DNA of 46,871 nt, taken from positions 1 through 46,871 of the forward strand of contig CAIYLG010000039.1 of assembly GCA_903927025.1 (NCBI GenBank). Direction: 5' to 3'. This DNA is from an uncultured Armatimonadota bacterium. GTDB taxonomy: Bacteria; Armatimonadota; Fimbriimonadia; Fimbriimonadales; Fimbriimonadaceae. The notes under the pieces are model-generated. The model saw only the letters and a program-made list of their open reading frames with translations. It had not been told where the DNA came from and searched no databases. Shown one piece after another: positions 38,101 to 45,921 of this stretch (position 1 is the first letter of the stretch; each line of letters starts with the position of its first letter). The position numbers and the translations under genes were made by a program.

Positions 38101-39169
38101 GCGATTCTATGAGACGGATGAGACCCGCTCGGGGGACAACGGTGTCGCTGTTGAGAAAGAGGACGACCTCACCCGTCGTGTGCGCAAAACCCACATTGCA
38201 GGTGCCTGCAAACCCTAGATTCCTCTCGTTTCGGATGACCTTAGCCCAGTCATAGCCTTCGGCGATGCAGACGGCCCCGTCGGGCGAGACGTCGTCCACA
38301 ACGACCACTTCGTGGATGAGATCCCGGAGACCCTCTAGACTTCTCAGGCAGAGTTCAATGTCAGCTTCTCCGCCGTAGAGGGGAATGACAACCGAGAGCT
38401 TCGGCCACAGAATTAGCGGCTCAATCTCTTGTGACTTTGGATAGGCAATGCCGGCAAGGGCGGCGGGAATGTTGATGTGCTCAACCTGCCGATACACGAA
38501 CGGGTGAGTCGGGTGCAGGTCTCGCATCAGCGGATCTGAATCCCACCCGAGCCAGACCTTGGAGTACCAGCCGTCGATGACCTCGTCTCGATGTCCCCAA
38601 GTGGAGATCTTCCGCTGAATCCTCTCGTCGCCGCCCGCGTAGCTGAGGTGATGCAGAACTCCGTAGTCGGGATTCAGCGTGAGGGATCGCCCTCCCGAAA
38701 ATTCGCGGATGCGAACATGCCGGGTCTGTTCCAGGTCGAGCAGGATCACCGGTGTCAGTGCCTCTCTTGGCCGAATCACATACTCGGGCGACTTCCAGTA
38801 CGTGTCCATGTGGACGCAGGCGCGCTCCGCGATTCTGGATTCAGCAATTCCAACCAGAGTCGAGAGCAGACCGGGCTCGATGATCTCATCCGAATCCGGG
38901 ATGAAGGCATGGGTGAACCCGCGCTCTCGCATCAGCCTGAGCGCTTCGCGTCGGTGGAGGGACTCGTTCGGCCAATCTCCGACAACGACTTCAGCTCCAG
39001 CAGATATCCCGGCGTCATGGCACCTATGCCAGTTCCCGGCGCTGCCGTCCCAGGCGAGGCGGCTCACGAAGACCACCACAGGCCCCGCGAGCTGGAAGGA
39101 GACGACGACCTCCTTCAAGAAGGAGTCGTCGTCGTGACAGCAGATGCATGTGCCGACTTTGGCGTCCAT
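35183..39169 (-). CDS. Multi-module glycosyltransferase with TPR repeats
   Basis: A 1328-residue cytoplasmic protein of linked modules. Residues about 1-240 are a GT2-like region (VGTCICCHDDDSFLKEVV, AFIPDSDEI). About 255-500 is a full GT2 domain (LSVVIPLYGGEADIELCLRS, VVVDDVSPDG, VLFLNSDTVV). About 530-740 is a third domain (ITLCMIVKDGELTLGPCLES, WIMWLDADDTIDRRSL). TPR-like helices follow (about 745-1030). About 1055-1300 is a fourth domain (SVVVVTYNSVCTIAECARRV, LIIVDNASQDGT). Each GT domain retains a D-x-D or equivalent. It likely builds O-antigen, capsule or protein glycans; the TPRs may hold a protein acceptor. No ribosome binding site is obvious. Confidence 0.85.
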   Translation of the reverse strand: MDAKVGTCICCHDDDSFLKEVVVSFQLAGPVVVFVSRLAWDGSAGNWHRCHDAGISAGAEVVVGDWPNESLHRREALRLMRERGFTHAFIPDSDEIIEPGLLSTLVGIAESRIAERACVHMDTYWKSPEYVIRPREALTPVILLDLEQTRHVRIREFSGGRSLTLNPDYGVLHHLSYAGGDERIQRKISTWGHRDEVIDGWYSKVWLGWDSDPLMRDLHPTHPFVYRQVEHINIPAALAGIAYPKSQEIEPLILWPKLSVVIPLYGGEADIELCLRSLEGLRDLIHEVVVVDDVSPDGAVCIAEGYDWAKVIRNERNLGFAGTCNVGFAHTTGEVVLFLNSDTVVPRAGLIRLIESLMASHSVAAAGPYSNNTGHHQQIAATYQSLETMPLFAEDMARRDVDDEDVDMLVGFCLAVKRRVLEEVGLFDTRFGTGMFEDNDLCYRIRRARLRLVLAKRAFVHHTGSQSLNRRREHPAVLLGRNQQIFLDKWKDDLRCGFASHLSGMSPERIVFNEGNRPEEIDRRLQRLAKKADITLCMIVKDGELTLGPCLESTTYGFVKRVVVDTGSADRTMEVAARHDIDLCQMDWPDSFAAARNHSMSFAKSKWIMWLDADDTIDRRSLERILEAVIGAPKQIGGFVVPVSFGDGPSGGTQVDHLKVFRNLPSIKFEGRIHEQILSSIRASGFTITPIDHAVVLHSGYDRSPGGQAIKRERDEKHLWLDYQDDPNHPFRRFNIGMTAHRNGEHEKAIEWLTSCLGICGPDDSILNCAYTMLGASRREIGDPEAGLATMMEGLERVPGDPELLFEAGKTLHQLGRLAEAKQMYLQIPAQPTGRLGSYDVGILTFKKFHNLGSVCIAMGQYREAIAWWKAAVQCAPSFSPSAEAMFEEAIQHGDLRTAREALDAVRVALGPTEPWAQLLCRWSTEAGQDPEAAIRGALQTFPYSVGLLSVLSRMFVGRGDERGAAPLLQELERLGSAEGAFFLGLIAIRRADFFAGLEHMLIAQSLNPDHEPTQQQVAELRRILVEQMPPKLDGSGEDVLVGPHVGKLGAAKSGTSVVVVTYNSVCTIAECARRVLGSIGPQDELIIVDNASQDGTQRVLEGIAAGDTRIKLILNEQNVGYSPAANQGMLASKGKNIVTLNPDAYVNPGWIEAMSTHLKKGVAAVGPTSDNIGGDQFVGSVLGKRHPKLEEIPKILAEERAGAAIDTKFLVGICVMVRRETLNRHGLLDEGTELGADDLEFSWRNRMLGQRPVVAQDVFVQHEQGVSFASLPSAERIMRQLRSDAALWRKLEAFYGRGNIPSSVEQWGTPIFEEAQERMKLLGDALS

Positions 39170-39270
39170 TGCAAGAAAGTTATACGGTGTACACGGTAGT
39201 AATGTGAAGCGGTCTGAGCGCCTTTTTTGATGATTTTAACACCCCCCCTAAAATTGCAAAAAAAAGACCT

Positions 39271-39299
39271 TTGCGAATCGCGGATACCTGTGTTATCTT
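39271..39299 (+). promoter_or_regulatory. Candidate sigma-70-type promoter of the RHS operon
   Basis: TTGCGA (39271-39276) and TATCTT (39294-39299) are 17 bases apart, about 70 bases before the first ATG of the RHS operon. An A-rich stretch (AAAAAAAAG) lies just upstream, as often seen at strong promoters. It sits in the 199-base gap shared with the divergent glycosyltransferase gene. This is by pattern only. Confidence 0.4.
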
Positions 39300-39368
39300 G
39301 TCGAAGGTGGCAGCGCATAGGGCATGAATTGTTGGCAATGCGTGGCTTAATGTACTGAAGGAGTAACT

Positions 39369-39608
39369 ATGGGTGGGACGATCTGTTGCGCGGGCATCTG
39401 CATGAATATTCCGGGCTTTCCGACGACAGGGCCGAGGCAGCCCGATCACATTCCCATTTGTCTGCCCGTTCCTGGTGACAGCGCAGCTGCTTGTGGCTCT
39501 GGTGGAAGTATGCCTTGCGCAATGTGCCCGTGTCCCGTTGGGGGCGGTTCGTCTTACCTGCCTTCGGCACTGAACGCTACCCCAGGGCTGAGATGCATGA
39601 TTGCATGA
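39369..39608 (+). CDS. Cysteine-rich 79-residue leader protein of the RHS operon
   Basis: A small protein with nine cysteines among 79 residues, many in pairs or triplets (ICCAGIC, MPCAMCPC). It also has several Gly/Pro turns (VPGDSAAACGSGG) and no hydrophobic signal. AAGGAG 8 bases before the ATG makes translation very likely. It ends six bases before the RHS start, so the two are coupled. Its place is where PAAR-like tip proteins or chaperones precede RHS proteins in other bacteria, and the short Gly/Asp turns are compatible with a PAAR-like fold, but I cannot confirm that. Metal binding through the cysteines is an alternative. Confidence 0.62.
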   Translation: MGGTICCAGICMNIPGFPTTGPRQPDHIPICLPVPGDSAAACGSGGSMPCAMCPCPVGGGSSYLPSALNATPGLRCMIA

Positions 39609-39614
39609 AACATC

Positions 39615-42077
39615 ATGAGCAGCATAGGATTACAGCTTAAAAGCCTCGGCTACAATCTCTCGATTGACTTCATGTACGATCCGACGAGCTCCGCCGACGC
39701 CGGATTCGGCATTGGCCGCAATTGTTCGGCGAATGCGTATGTCGTTTCCAATACAGATATTGGACTCGCCCAAGTGATGCGCGGAGATGGCTCGCAGAGC
39801 GTCTACTACCCAGTCGGCGCATCCGGCGGGATCACGACCTACAGCGTTTCGACGCTCTCTTACAGCCCGAACACGCTCATCTACGACGGAACCTACTTCC
39901 GGGAGACTTCAGCCAGTGGGGCGCAGACGGTGTACTCATCTCACACCTCGGCCATTCCGGCAAAGTATGAAGTTGCTGAGGTCATTACGCCTCAGGGCCT
40001 GATAGCTACCTTCGCTTATGGATCGGGTGGGTTGGCCGGGCTCCTCCAGACTATAGAGATGCCGGACAGCAGGGTTGTGTCGTTTTCATACATTCCCGGT
40101 CCGACGGTCTCACTTCTGTCCACCATTGAGGACTGGGGAGCAAGGCTCTACAGCTTCTCGTACGATTCCCAAGGCAATCTTGCCCAGTACAAGTCTCCGG
40201 TTGGCTGCGCGACGAACTTCGTTACGTACCCGAGATTTTCATCTAACCCCGGACTGGTTTTCGAGATTGAAGATCCGAGCGGATACATCACCCAGTACGG
40301 CTACGCCACCAATAAGCAGGTTGCCACCATGGTCGCAGGTGCTGCAGTCTGGAGCTGGAGTTACGGCGGGGGACTTGGTGCCACCTACTATGGCGCGACG
40401 ATGACAGACCCTGCCGGTGGCGTCACTCGCTGGAATCTGAATGGTCAGGGACTCCTGTCCAGCATCTCGTATCCGTTCTACATCGCCACATACCTTTACG
40501 ACTCGCACAACGCCAAGGCCCAGGAGATCCATCCCAATGGCGCTGTCATGAGCGTAGTCTATGGCCCCCAGGGAATGGCGACTGTTTCTGACGACATTCT
40601 TGGGTATCGAACCACCTTCCAGTACTCAGCCGCTGGAGATCCGACGACGATCATCGACGCTTGCGGCTACTACTGGACGAACATTTTCGACTCGTATCAC
40701 AACCCAATCGTCAACGTCGATCCTCTCGGACGGCGCACGACGATGACCCGCGACGTTTACGGCAACATCCTGACCTCTCAAGACGGTCGCGGTCTGGTGA
40801 CCACCAACTCATGGGACCGCCATGGCAACCTTGTCAGCATTCTCTATGCAGATGGCGGCGTGGTGACGATGGCGTATGACGTTCTCAACCGCATGGTTGC
40901 AAGGACAGACCAGATTGGGCGAACGACGACGCTGACCTATGATGCGGCGGACCGAGTTATTGCGAGGATGAGTCCGCTCGGACAGGTATCCAGCCAGATC
41001 TATCAGGCATGTCAGCTCATTGCGACAGTTTCGCCGCTCGGATTCAGGACGACCAACGCCTACGACCGGTTCAACAACGTGGTTTCCACTCAGAACCCGC
41101 TCGGATACATCTGGACGAACCTTTACGACATTATGGGGCGGCCGACCGGGACCATTGATCCGCTGGGCAACCAAACGACGACCGTCTGGAACTCGGCCAG
41201 CCAACGGATCGCCACGTTCGACGAACTTGGCAACGGGACGACTTACGCCTATGACGCCTCGAACCGAGTTGTTTCGGTCATGGATTCGAGAGGCTACGTG
41301 ACTACGACTGTTTGGAACCCTCGCGATGCTGTTGCCAGCCAAAATGCGCTGGGAATTTACATGAGCACGGTGTTTGACCCGTTGGACCGACCGTACGAAA
41401 CCATTTCGGCGCTTGGGTTTGTGAACACCACCCTTTTTGACGGCGCAGGACAGGTCACTGCGCAGATTAACGCACTGTCGCAGTACACGACGATGAACTA
41501 CGACGGAGCGGGCAACCAGACTTCGACCGAAGACGCCAACGGCTTCTTTGCCACGAATATCTATTCGCCGACCTCCAACCGGGTTGCGGCAAACGTCAAT
41601 GCGCTCAATTACTACACCACGATGCTCCACGACCTTGCGGGGCAGCAACTTGGACAGCAGAACCCGGCCAGCAACTGGATTACGATGGCGTATGACCCGG
41701 CAGGGCGGCAGGTTTCGATCTCGAATGAGATTGGGAACGTGACGACGAACGCCTACGATCTGAATGGTCGCGTTGTGTCGATCATCGACGGAACGGGTCG
41801 CGTCAAGACTATGGTGTATGACCCAGCGTCGAACAAACTCAACGTGCTGTATGCCGATGCGACGATTCTTACCTATGCTTATGACTCGCTGAACCGCGCG
41901 ACCACGATGAGCGACTGGGGCGGAACGACGACGTATGCCTTTGATGCCGAGAGCCGCCTTGTCGGCAAAACAGAGCCAGGCAGTCTGGTTCAGGCCTATG
42001 CCTACGATCCGAACTCAAATCGAATCAAACTCGTCGACCCTGATGGTGGCATCTTCACCACTGCATCGATGCGCTGA
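39615..42077 (+). CDS. RHS/YD-repeat protein, shell part (frame interrupted at end)
   Basis: An 820-codon frame made of RHS (YD) repeats of about 20-22 residues. Examples are TTLTYDAADRVIARMSPLG, TTNAYDRFNNVVSTQNPLG and TTYAYDASNRVVSVMDSRG. The N-terminal 150 residues are a beta-rich cap without a signal peptide. RHS repeats wind into a hollow shell that can enclose a C-terminal cargo. The frame ends early at TGA 42075-42077, but YD-type sequence continues at once in another frame (DALNRVSVVTG from 42068), so a one-base slip around 42050-42068 has split the gene. This could be a natural inactivating change, a sequencing error or phase variation. The start follows the leader gene stop by six bases without its own ribosome binding site. 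Confidence 0.85.
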   Translation: MSSIGLQLKSLGYNLSIDFMYDPTSSADAGFGIGRNCSANAYVVSNTDIGLAQVMRGDGSQSVYYPVGASGGITTYSVSTLSYSPNTLIYDGTYFRETSASGAQTVYSSHTSAIPAKYEVAEVITPQGLIATFAYGSGGLAGLLQTIEMPDSRVVSFSYIPGPTVSLLSTIEDWGARLYSFSYDSQGNLAQYKSPVGCATNFVTYPRFSSNPGLVFEIEDPSGYITQYGYATNKQVATMVAGAAVWSWSYGGGLGATYYGATMTDPAGGVTRWNLNGQGLLSSISYPFYIATYLYDSHNAKAQEIHPNGAVMSVVYGPQGMATVSDDILGYRTTFQYSAAGDPTTIIDACGYYWTNIFDSYHNPIVNVDPLGRRTTMTRDVYGNILTSQDGRGLVTTNSWDRHGNLVSILYADGGVVTMAYDVLNRMVARTDQIGRTTTLTYDAADRVIARMSPLGQVSSQIYQACQLIATVSPLGFRTTNAYDRFNNVVSTQNPLGYIWTNLYDIMGRPTGTIDPLGNQTTTVWNSASQRIATFDELGNGTTYAYDASNRVVSVMDSRGYVTTTVWNPRDAVASQNALGIYMSTVFDPLDRPYETISALGFVNTTLFDGAGQVTAQINALSQYTTMNYDGAGNQTSTEDANGFFATNIYSPTSNRVAANVNALNYYTTMLHDLAGQQLGQQNPASNWITMAYDPAGRQVSISNEIGNVTTNAYDLNGRVVSIIDGTGRVKTMVYDPASNKLNVLYADATILTYAYDSLNRATTMSDWGGTTTYAFDAESRLVGKTEPGSLVQAYAYDPNSNRIKLVDPDGGIFTTASMR

Positions 42078-42733
42078 ATCGCGTGTCAGTGGTCACAGGG
42101 GCGGATGCAACGGTTTACACTGCGCAGTACGACGCCGACAGCCGCATTACCACGTTGGCTTCAAGCGAATTGGCGGCGACTCTGTGGTCTTACGACGCGC
42201 TCTCTCGGCCGGTAACGGTCATCGAATCGAGCGGTCCATCGACGCCGATCGCGACTACGGTCGATGCTTTCGACCCAGGTGGTCGGAAGACTTCCTCAAC
42301 CCGCAACGGCATCGTGACGACCTATTCCAATGATGCCATCAACCGTCTTCTTGGGCAAACTGTTGCAGGCGGAGTGGCCACTTTCGTATACGACGCGTTG
42401 GGGAACACGCTGGTGAAGTGGCAGCAGGGGCAGCCGCCGCAGACAATGATGTACAACGCGGCCAGCCAGCAAACTACTATGGTTTACGCGGCCGCTACAA
42501 CCGGCTTCACTTACGACAAGGCCGGGAACACCATTGCGGAGAACACGGGTGGAGCGGTGACCGGATACGTCTACGACGGCGAGAACCGCATGGCAAAGAT
42601 GACGTCGCCTGCCTTTGCGGTGACATCGTTCAGCTACACAGGCGAGAGCCCGCTGAGGCGCTCGTATCAGAAGCCAGGAGCGGCGGTTCGCACGATGATC
42701 TGGGACGGAAGCGACTACCTGGGGGAGATCTGA
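42062..42733 (+). pseudogene. RHS repeat region, second frame segment
   Basis: The frame that continues the shell after the slip, to TGA at 42731-42733. It carries further YD repeats (YTAQYDADSRITTLAS, TTVDAFDPGGRKTSSTRN) and ends in the conserved pre-core phrase IWDGSDYLGEI. A translated product could start at GTG 42083 if initiated separately. Removing one T in ATCTGATATG at the end would join this segment in frame to the next one. About 100 bases of this region (around 42364-42465) are repeated at 46634. Confidence 0.75.
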
Positions 42734-42734
42734 T

Positions 42735-43514
42735 ATGGCAATGAGCGTGGTGTACACGACGATAAATGGGATGATCGTCCAGGAAAATCGCGGCGGAGTG
42801 AAGAGCTTCTACGCGCCGGATACGATGGGCTCGACCGTGGCGCTGTTGAACTCCTCTGGTGTTGTCACCGATACGTATACCTACTGGCCTTACGGGGAGA
42901 TTCGCAGCCATGTGGGCTCCAGCACTACCCCGCTGACGTTTCTAGGGATGATTGGCTACTACGCGGATGTCTTAGGGAGCTTCATTTATGTCAGGGCGAG
43001 GTATCTGCGGCAAGCGCTGACTAGGTGGCAGACCGTTGACTCGCTGTGGCCGAGCGAGTCAGCATATTCTTATGCTATGTCGAATCCGTCTACAGTTACA
43101 GATAGATCTGGTTTAGGCGGCGGTTGGCAATTTCCATTCGATCCCCTGGTTCCGCCTCGCCCCAGCCCCGGCCCGCCCGTCTGCGCCCCGCCGAGTTTGA
43201 GGTCTCGGTGGAACCAATACATCTATGCGTACTGCCACTCATGCAAATTGTACGACACCGACTGCCAACGAAACTGTGACTCACTGGCGCGGCAGTATTT
43301 CCAAGCTTGCCACAAGCATTTCGGAGATTTACCATACCCATTCGGTTGCTCTGGGTTTCCATTCCAGCCAACGCCGGGCGGTGAAATTGCCCCGTGGCCC
43401 CGTTGTATCCCCAGGGATAATAATCCGTATAAGCCTCGCGAACCCGACCCGACTGGTTGGGGACTCTTTGCGCAGTGCATTAGGAACGCTATTAGCGGAT
43501 TCGGTGGAGGGTAA
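42735..43514 (+). CDS. RHS core end with cysteine-rich tip 1
   Basis: A 259-residue frame. The first 110 residues are the conserved RHS core (SFYAPDTMGSTVALLNSSGV, TYWPYGEIRSH, GMIGYYADVLGSFIYVRARY, RWQTVDSLWP, NPSTVTDRSG). After this boundary comes a unique tip of about 135 residues. It has a proline-rich linker (PFDPLVPPRPSPGPPVC) and then nine cysteines in total, with helical stretches (SLARQYFQACHKHFG). The tip matches no toxin family I know; position and change of composition are those of an RHS C-terminal effector. GGGGGAG lies 7 bases before the ATG, so it can be translated on its own even though it follows a stop. The next gene lies 249 bases on. Confidence 0.78.
   Translation: MAMSVVYTTINGMIVQENRGGVKSFYAPDTMGSTVALLNSSGVVTDTYTYWPYGEIRSHVGSSTTPLTFLGMIGYYADVLGSFIYVRARYLRQALTRWQTVDSLWPSESAYSYAMSNPSTVTDRSGLGGGWQFPFDPLVPPRPSPGPPVCAPPSLRSRWNQYIYAYCHSCKLYDTDCQRNCDSLARQYFQACHKHFGDLPYPFGCSGFPFQPTPGGEIAPWPRCIPRDNNPYKPREPDPTGWGLFAQCIRNAISGFGGG
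42822..43012 (+). repeat. RHS core recombination patch, copy 1
   Basis: These 191 bases are repeated at 45260-45450 with a single mismatch. The 90 bases before them are only about 88 percent identical between copies, and the sequence after them diverges into different tips. A near-perfect block set between diverged flanks is the mark of recent recombination or gene conversion. Confidence 0.92.
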
Positions 43515-43763
43515 TACCATTTTTTGGAGCAACCCTAATAGCGTGTTTTGGCTAGTAGACACTACTCGACGAGGCTTTTGACAATCAATCTTTTGTAATA
43601 GTCCAGCATTTTGAGGAGTAGGGCAATATTGATTCGGTGTTAGAATGAGCGCCGCTCTTTAACTGTTGCAAAGAGGATTATTCCCCTTAAGATAGGAAAG
43701 TTATGAGAAGCCCTTGTACCAAGGGACTCTCATATATTTGTATCCAGGAGTTAGTGATGAAAA

Positions 43764-44288
43764 ATGAAAACCACAACGCGCTTGAAGAGTACCATGGCCA
43801 TTCTTCTGGCTATTGTAACGCTCTCAGCATTTGCATCGCCACCAGACTTATTGCAAACACTACACAGAAACCAGATAGATTGGGATCGTTACACTCTCAA
43901 AGGAGACATCGCCAGTCTTGAACGTCTGTTGATATTTACCCATACTGCAGACTTCCGCACTACTGACGAGTTGAACAAAGCCGGCGGGCCTCGCATCCGC
44001 ACGTTGTCTCAGTCTATTCAAGACCTTCGGGCTGCGCTAAAGTATCTGAAGATAATTCACAACTCGTCTAAGATCACAAGTGTAAAGCGCTCAGGTGGCA
44101 AAGCAAATGTCCGCCTAATCGTCTCGATGACTGCGCTTATTCCAAAGAATAAGTCACCCGACGGGCATTCTTATGAGGGGAGGGATATTCAAACTTTGGA
44201 TACCATTTGGGTCGTCGACGGCGGCAGATGGAAGATTAAGGCTTCAAAGACGATAACTGACGATTTCGTCAAAATTAGGCGCGGGTAG
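43764..44288 (+). CDS. Exported NTF2-like small protein after tip 1 (candidate immunity)
   Basis: A 174-residue protein with a signal peptide (about 1-25, MAILLAIVTLSAFASPP). A mixed alpha/beta domain follows whose last strands (TLDTIWVVDGGRWKIKAS) resemble SnoaL/NTF2-like folds. GGAG lies about 13 bases upstream. Another ATG at 43757 opens a different frame, without a protein-like product. Placed directly after the RHS tip, it could be a periplasmic immunity protein for tip 1, but an NTF2-like enzyme or an unrelated secreted protein is equally possible. Base composition is slightly more AT-rich than that of the genes left of 39 kb. Confidence 0.6.
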   Translation: MKTTTRLKSTMAILLAIVTLSAFASPPDLLQTLHRNQIDWDRYTLKGDIASLERLLIFTHTADFRTTDELNKAGGPRIRTLSQSIQDLRAALKYLKIIHNSSKITSVKRSGGKANVRLIVSMTALIPKNKSPDGHSYEGRDIQTLDTIWVVDGGRWKIKASKTITDDFVKIRRG

Positions 44289-44775
44289 GTACCCCCGCGT
44301 AATTCTCCGAATTTTTAAGATTTCCGTGATATGTTGTTTGAACTGGCTGCGGGATTGTAGCAGCCTGTTCGGGACCTGACACATTGGTGGCGCATGCATT
44401 AAATGCGGTACGAAATCATTTCCTGTCATTCCTATTGGCACTCTAGGGCGGCCCGTTGTCACGGAATGCTTGCCCTCCTGCCGAAACCCAACCTTTTCCA
44501 TGCTGTTGACCGGTGCCAACTGGTGGCGTATGATTTGGTGTGTTCACTCACGTCAGGCGACCGCGTCAAGCCCTTTGTTGCGCACTATGACCAACAGCTT
44601 AAGCGACGCAATGCTCCCGCCGGGTGCTTTTCCCCGCGCTCCCACTGGCTGATCACACCGGGCGAAACGTTGAGGTAGAGCGCGAACACGCTTTGGTTGA
44701 CCCGCGATTTCACCCGAATGTCCTTGATTTCGTCTGGAGAGAGGCTGTTGCAGAATCTCCCTCAAACCGGACCCT
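44289..44775. other. No gene supported; insertion-related gap
   Basis: The stretch holds open frames on both strands, but none has a ribosome binding site together with a protein-like composition, and no family is recognisable. A mixed remnant of earlier mobile DNA is likely, because it adjoins the IS21-like end. Nothing further is supported here. Confidence 0.5.
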
Positions 44776-44842
44776 AGTGGCCGAATATCCGGACACTAAG
44801 TGGCCCTGAATCCGGACACGAGTGGCCGCGAAAGCGGACACC
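44776..44842 (+). repeat. Three tandem 22-base terminal repeats
   Basis: AGTGGCC-N7/8-GGACAC units start at 44776, 44799 and 44821 (AGTGGCCGAATATCCGGACA, AGTGGCCCTGAATCCGGACA, AGTGGCCGCGAAAGCGGACA). Each is itself an imperfect palindrome. Multiple repeats of this type at the ends are characteristic of IS21-family elements, where they bind the transposase. Confidence 0.8.
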
Positions 44843-44940
44843 TGTTTCTTGAGCTTTCTTTCCTTGGCTGTCCCCGTCCCGCCCCTTAATTCCGCCTGCT
44901 GCGGATCGGGGGCAGCCACTTGGCAAGGAAACCAATTGCA

Positions 44941-45069
44941 ATGAAGAAGGTTCGTGAAGTGATACGCCTGCATCTGTCGCACGGCTCGAGCATGATGCAG
45001 TGCGTATCACATCATGCGGAATCGGTCGCAGATGCACAATACACAATTCATTCAGTAGGTAAAAACTAG
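44941..45069 (+). pseudogene. Truncated IstA-type transposase start
   Basis: A 42-codon frame beginning MKKVREVIRLHLSHG, which resembles the start of IS21-family IstA proteins (the helix before the HTH). It then turns into non-family sequence and stops at 45067-45069. An inverted repeat, GTGATACGC (44959-44967) with GCGTATCAC (45002-45010), lies at the break and may mark the recombination that removed the rest. Confidence 0.5.
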
Positions 45070-45172
45070 ACTCGCTGAAAATCCTAGGGAGATTTCTAGA
45101 AACCAGTGTTACCATATAGGGTGGATAGAGCTTTAGCAGAAGTAGTGGCTAACTCGATGGTGATTATCTGAT

Positions 45173-45919
45173 ATGGCAATGAGCGTTGTCTACACGACGA
45201 TCAATGGGATGGTCGTCCAGGAGAATCGCGGTGGTGTACAGAGCTTCTACGCTCCAGACACGATGGGCTCGACCGTGGCGCTGTTGAACTCCTCTGGTGT
45301 TGTCACCGATACGTATACCTATTGGCCTTACGGGGAGATTCGCAGCCATGTGGGCTCCAGCACTACCCCGCTGACGTTTCTAGGGATGATTGGCTACTAC
45401 GCGGATGTCTTAGGGAGCTTCATTTATGTCAGGGCGAGGTATCTGCGGCAGGCTTTGACGAGATGGCAAACAGTAGATCCAATTTGGCCGTGGGAGGAAG
45501 CGTATGCGTATGCAAGTTTGAATCCGGTGACGGGCAGCGATCCTTCAGGATTGCAGGATTCGGTCAACATGAGTGCTGGAGGATTTTTCAGATATTGTGT
45601 GAATCAAGTTGCGTCAGGAATTGATAGTGTAATATCAATTGTGAAGAAGGGTAAGAAGCTTAGAGATCAAAGCAAGGACGCACTGAGTGGAAACATAAAG
45701 TGGCTCGGCAAGAAGTGTTCTGATGCAGGACCTAGTTGCAAGAAGCTATGCCAAATGTCAAAGCAAGGTCTGAGTCCAAATTCTTGGCCCTGTATTGAAT
45801 GCGCAAGAGAACTTTGCGGGCTCAACCGAGACTGTGTGCACGCGATAATGGCTACTTGCGGAGCACAAAGCTTCTACGGGTCGTCTGGAGGCACACCCCA
45901 GCCACCTTGCAAATGCTAA
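45173..45919 (+). CDS. Displaced RHS core with cysteine-rich tip 2
   Basis: A 248-residue frame that repeats the RHS core of 42735 (same start context TGATATGGCAATGAGCG, same DTMGSTVALLNSSGV and GMIGYYADVLGSFIYVRARY) and ends in another tip after NPVTGSDPSG. Tip 2 (about 125 residues) has 11 cysteines, a lysine-rich helix (IVKKGKKLRDQSKDALSGN) and pairs such as CIEC and CKC. It shares no clear similarity with tip 1 beyond the cysteines. No RHS shell precedes it, so it looks like an orphan cassette waiting to be exchanged into the main gene. Only a weak ribosome binding site is visible. The stop overlaps the possible ATG at 45913 of the next gene. Confidence 0.75.
   Translation: MAMSVVYTTINGMVVQENRGGVQSFYAPDTMGSTVALLNSSGVVTDTYTYWPYGEIRSHVGSSTTPLTFLGMIGYYADVLGSFIYVRARYLRQALTRWQTVDPIWPWEEAYAYASLNPVTGSDPSGLQDSVNMSAGGFFRYCVNQVASGIDSVISIVKKGKKLRDQSKDALSGNIKWLGKKCSDAGPSCKKLCQMSKQGLSPNSWPCIECARELCGLNRDCVHAIMATCGAQSFYGSSGGTPQPPCKC
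45260..45450 (+). repeat. RHS core recombination patch, copy 2
   Basis: Second copy of the 191-base block at 42822-43012 (one mismatch, C to T at 45327 relative to the first). The offset between the copies is 2438 bases with no insertion or deletion. Confidence 0.92.
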
Positions 45920-45921
45920 CT

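Larger units (their letters stand above)
44776..45069 (+). mobile_element. IS21-like insertion sequence remnant (left end)
   Basis: The segment has a terminal array of three 22-base units (below), a roughly 100-base leader, and the first codons of an IstA-type transposase at 44941. The rest of the element (istA body and istB) is absent; sequence from about 45000 on is unrelated. The outer boundary is not exact, since part of a fourth unit (CAAACCGGACCCT) may lie just left of 44776. Confidence 0.55.

Noticed and set aside
43578-43601. TTGACA followed by TAATAG upstream of the tip 1 follower
   Set aside because: The spacing is only 12 bases, too short for a sigma-70 promoter.
44403-44765. Frames in the gap before the IS21-like end
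   Set aside because: Overlapping on both strands with no ribosome binding site and no family; may be decayed mobile DNA.
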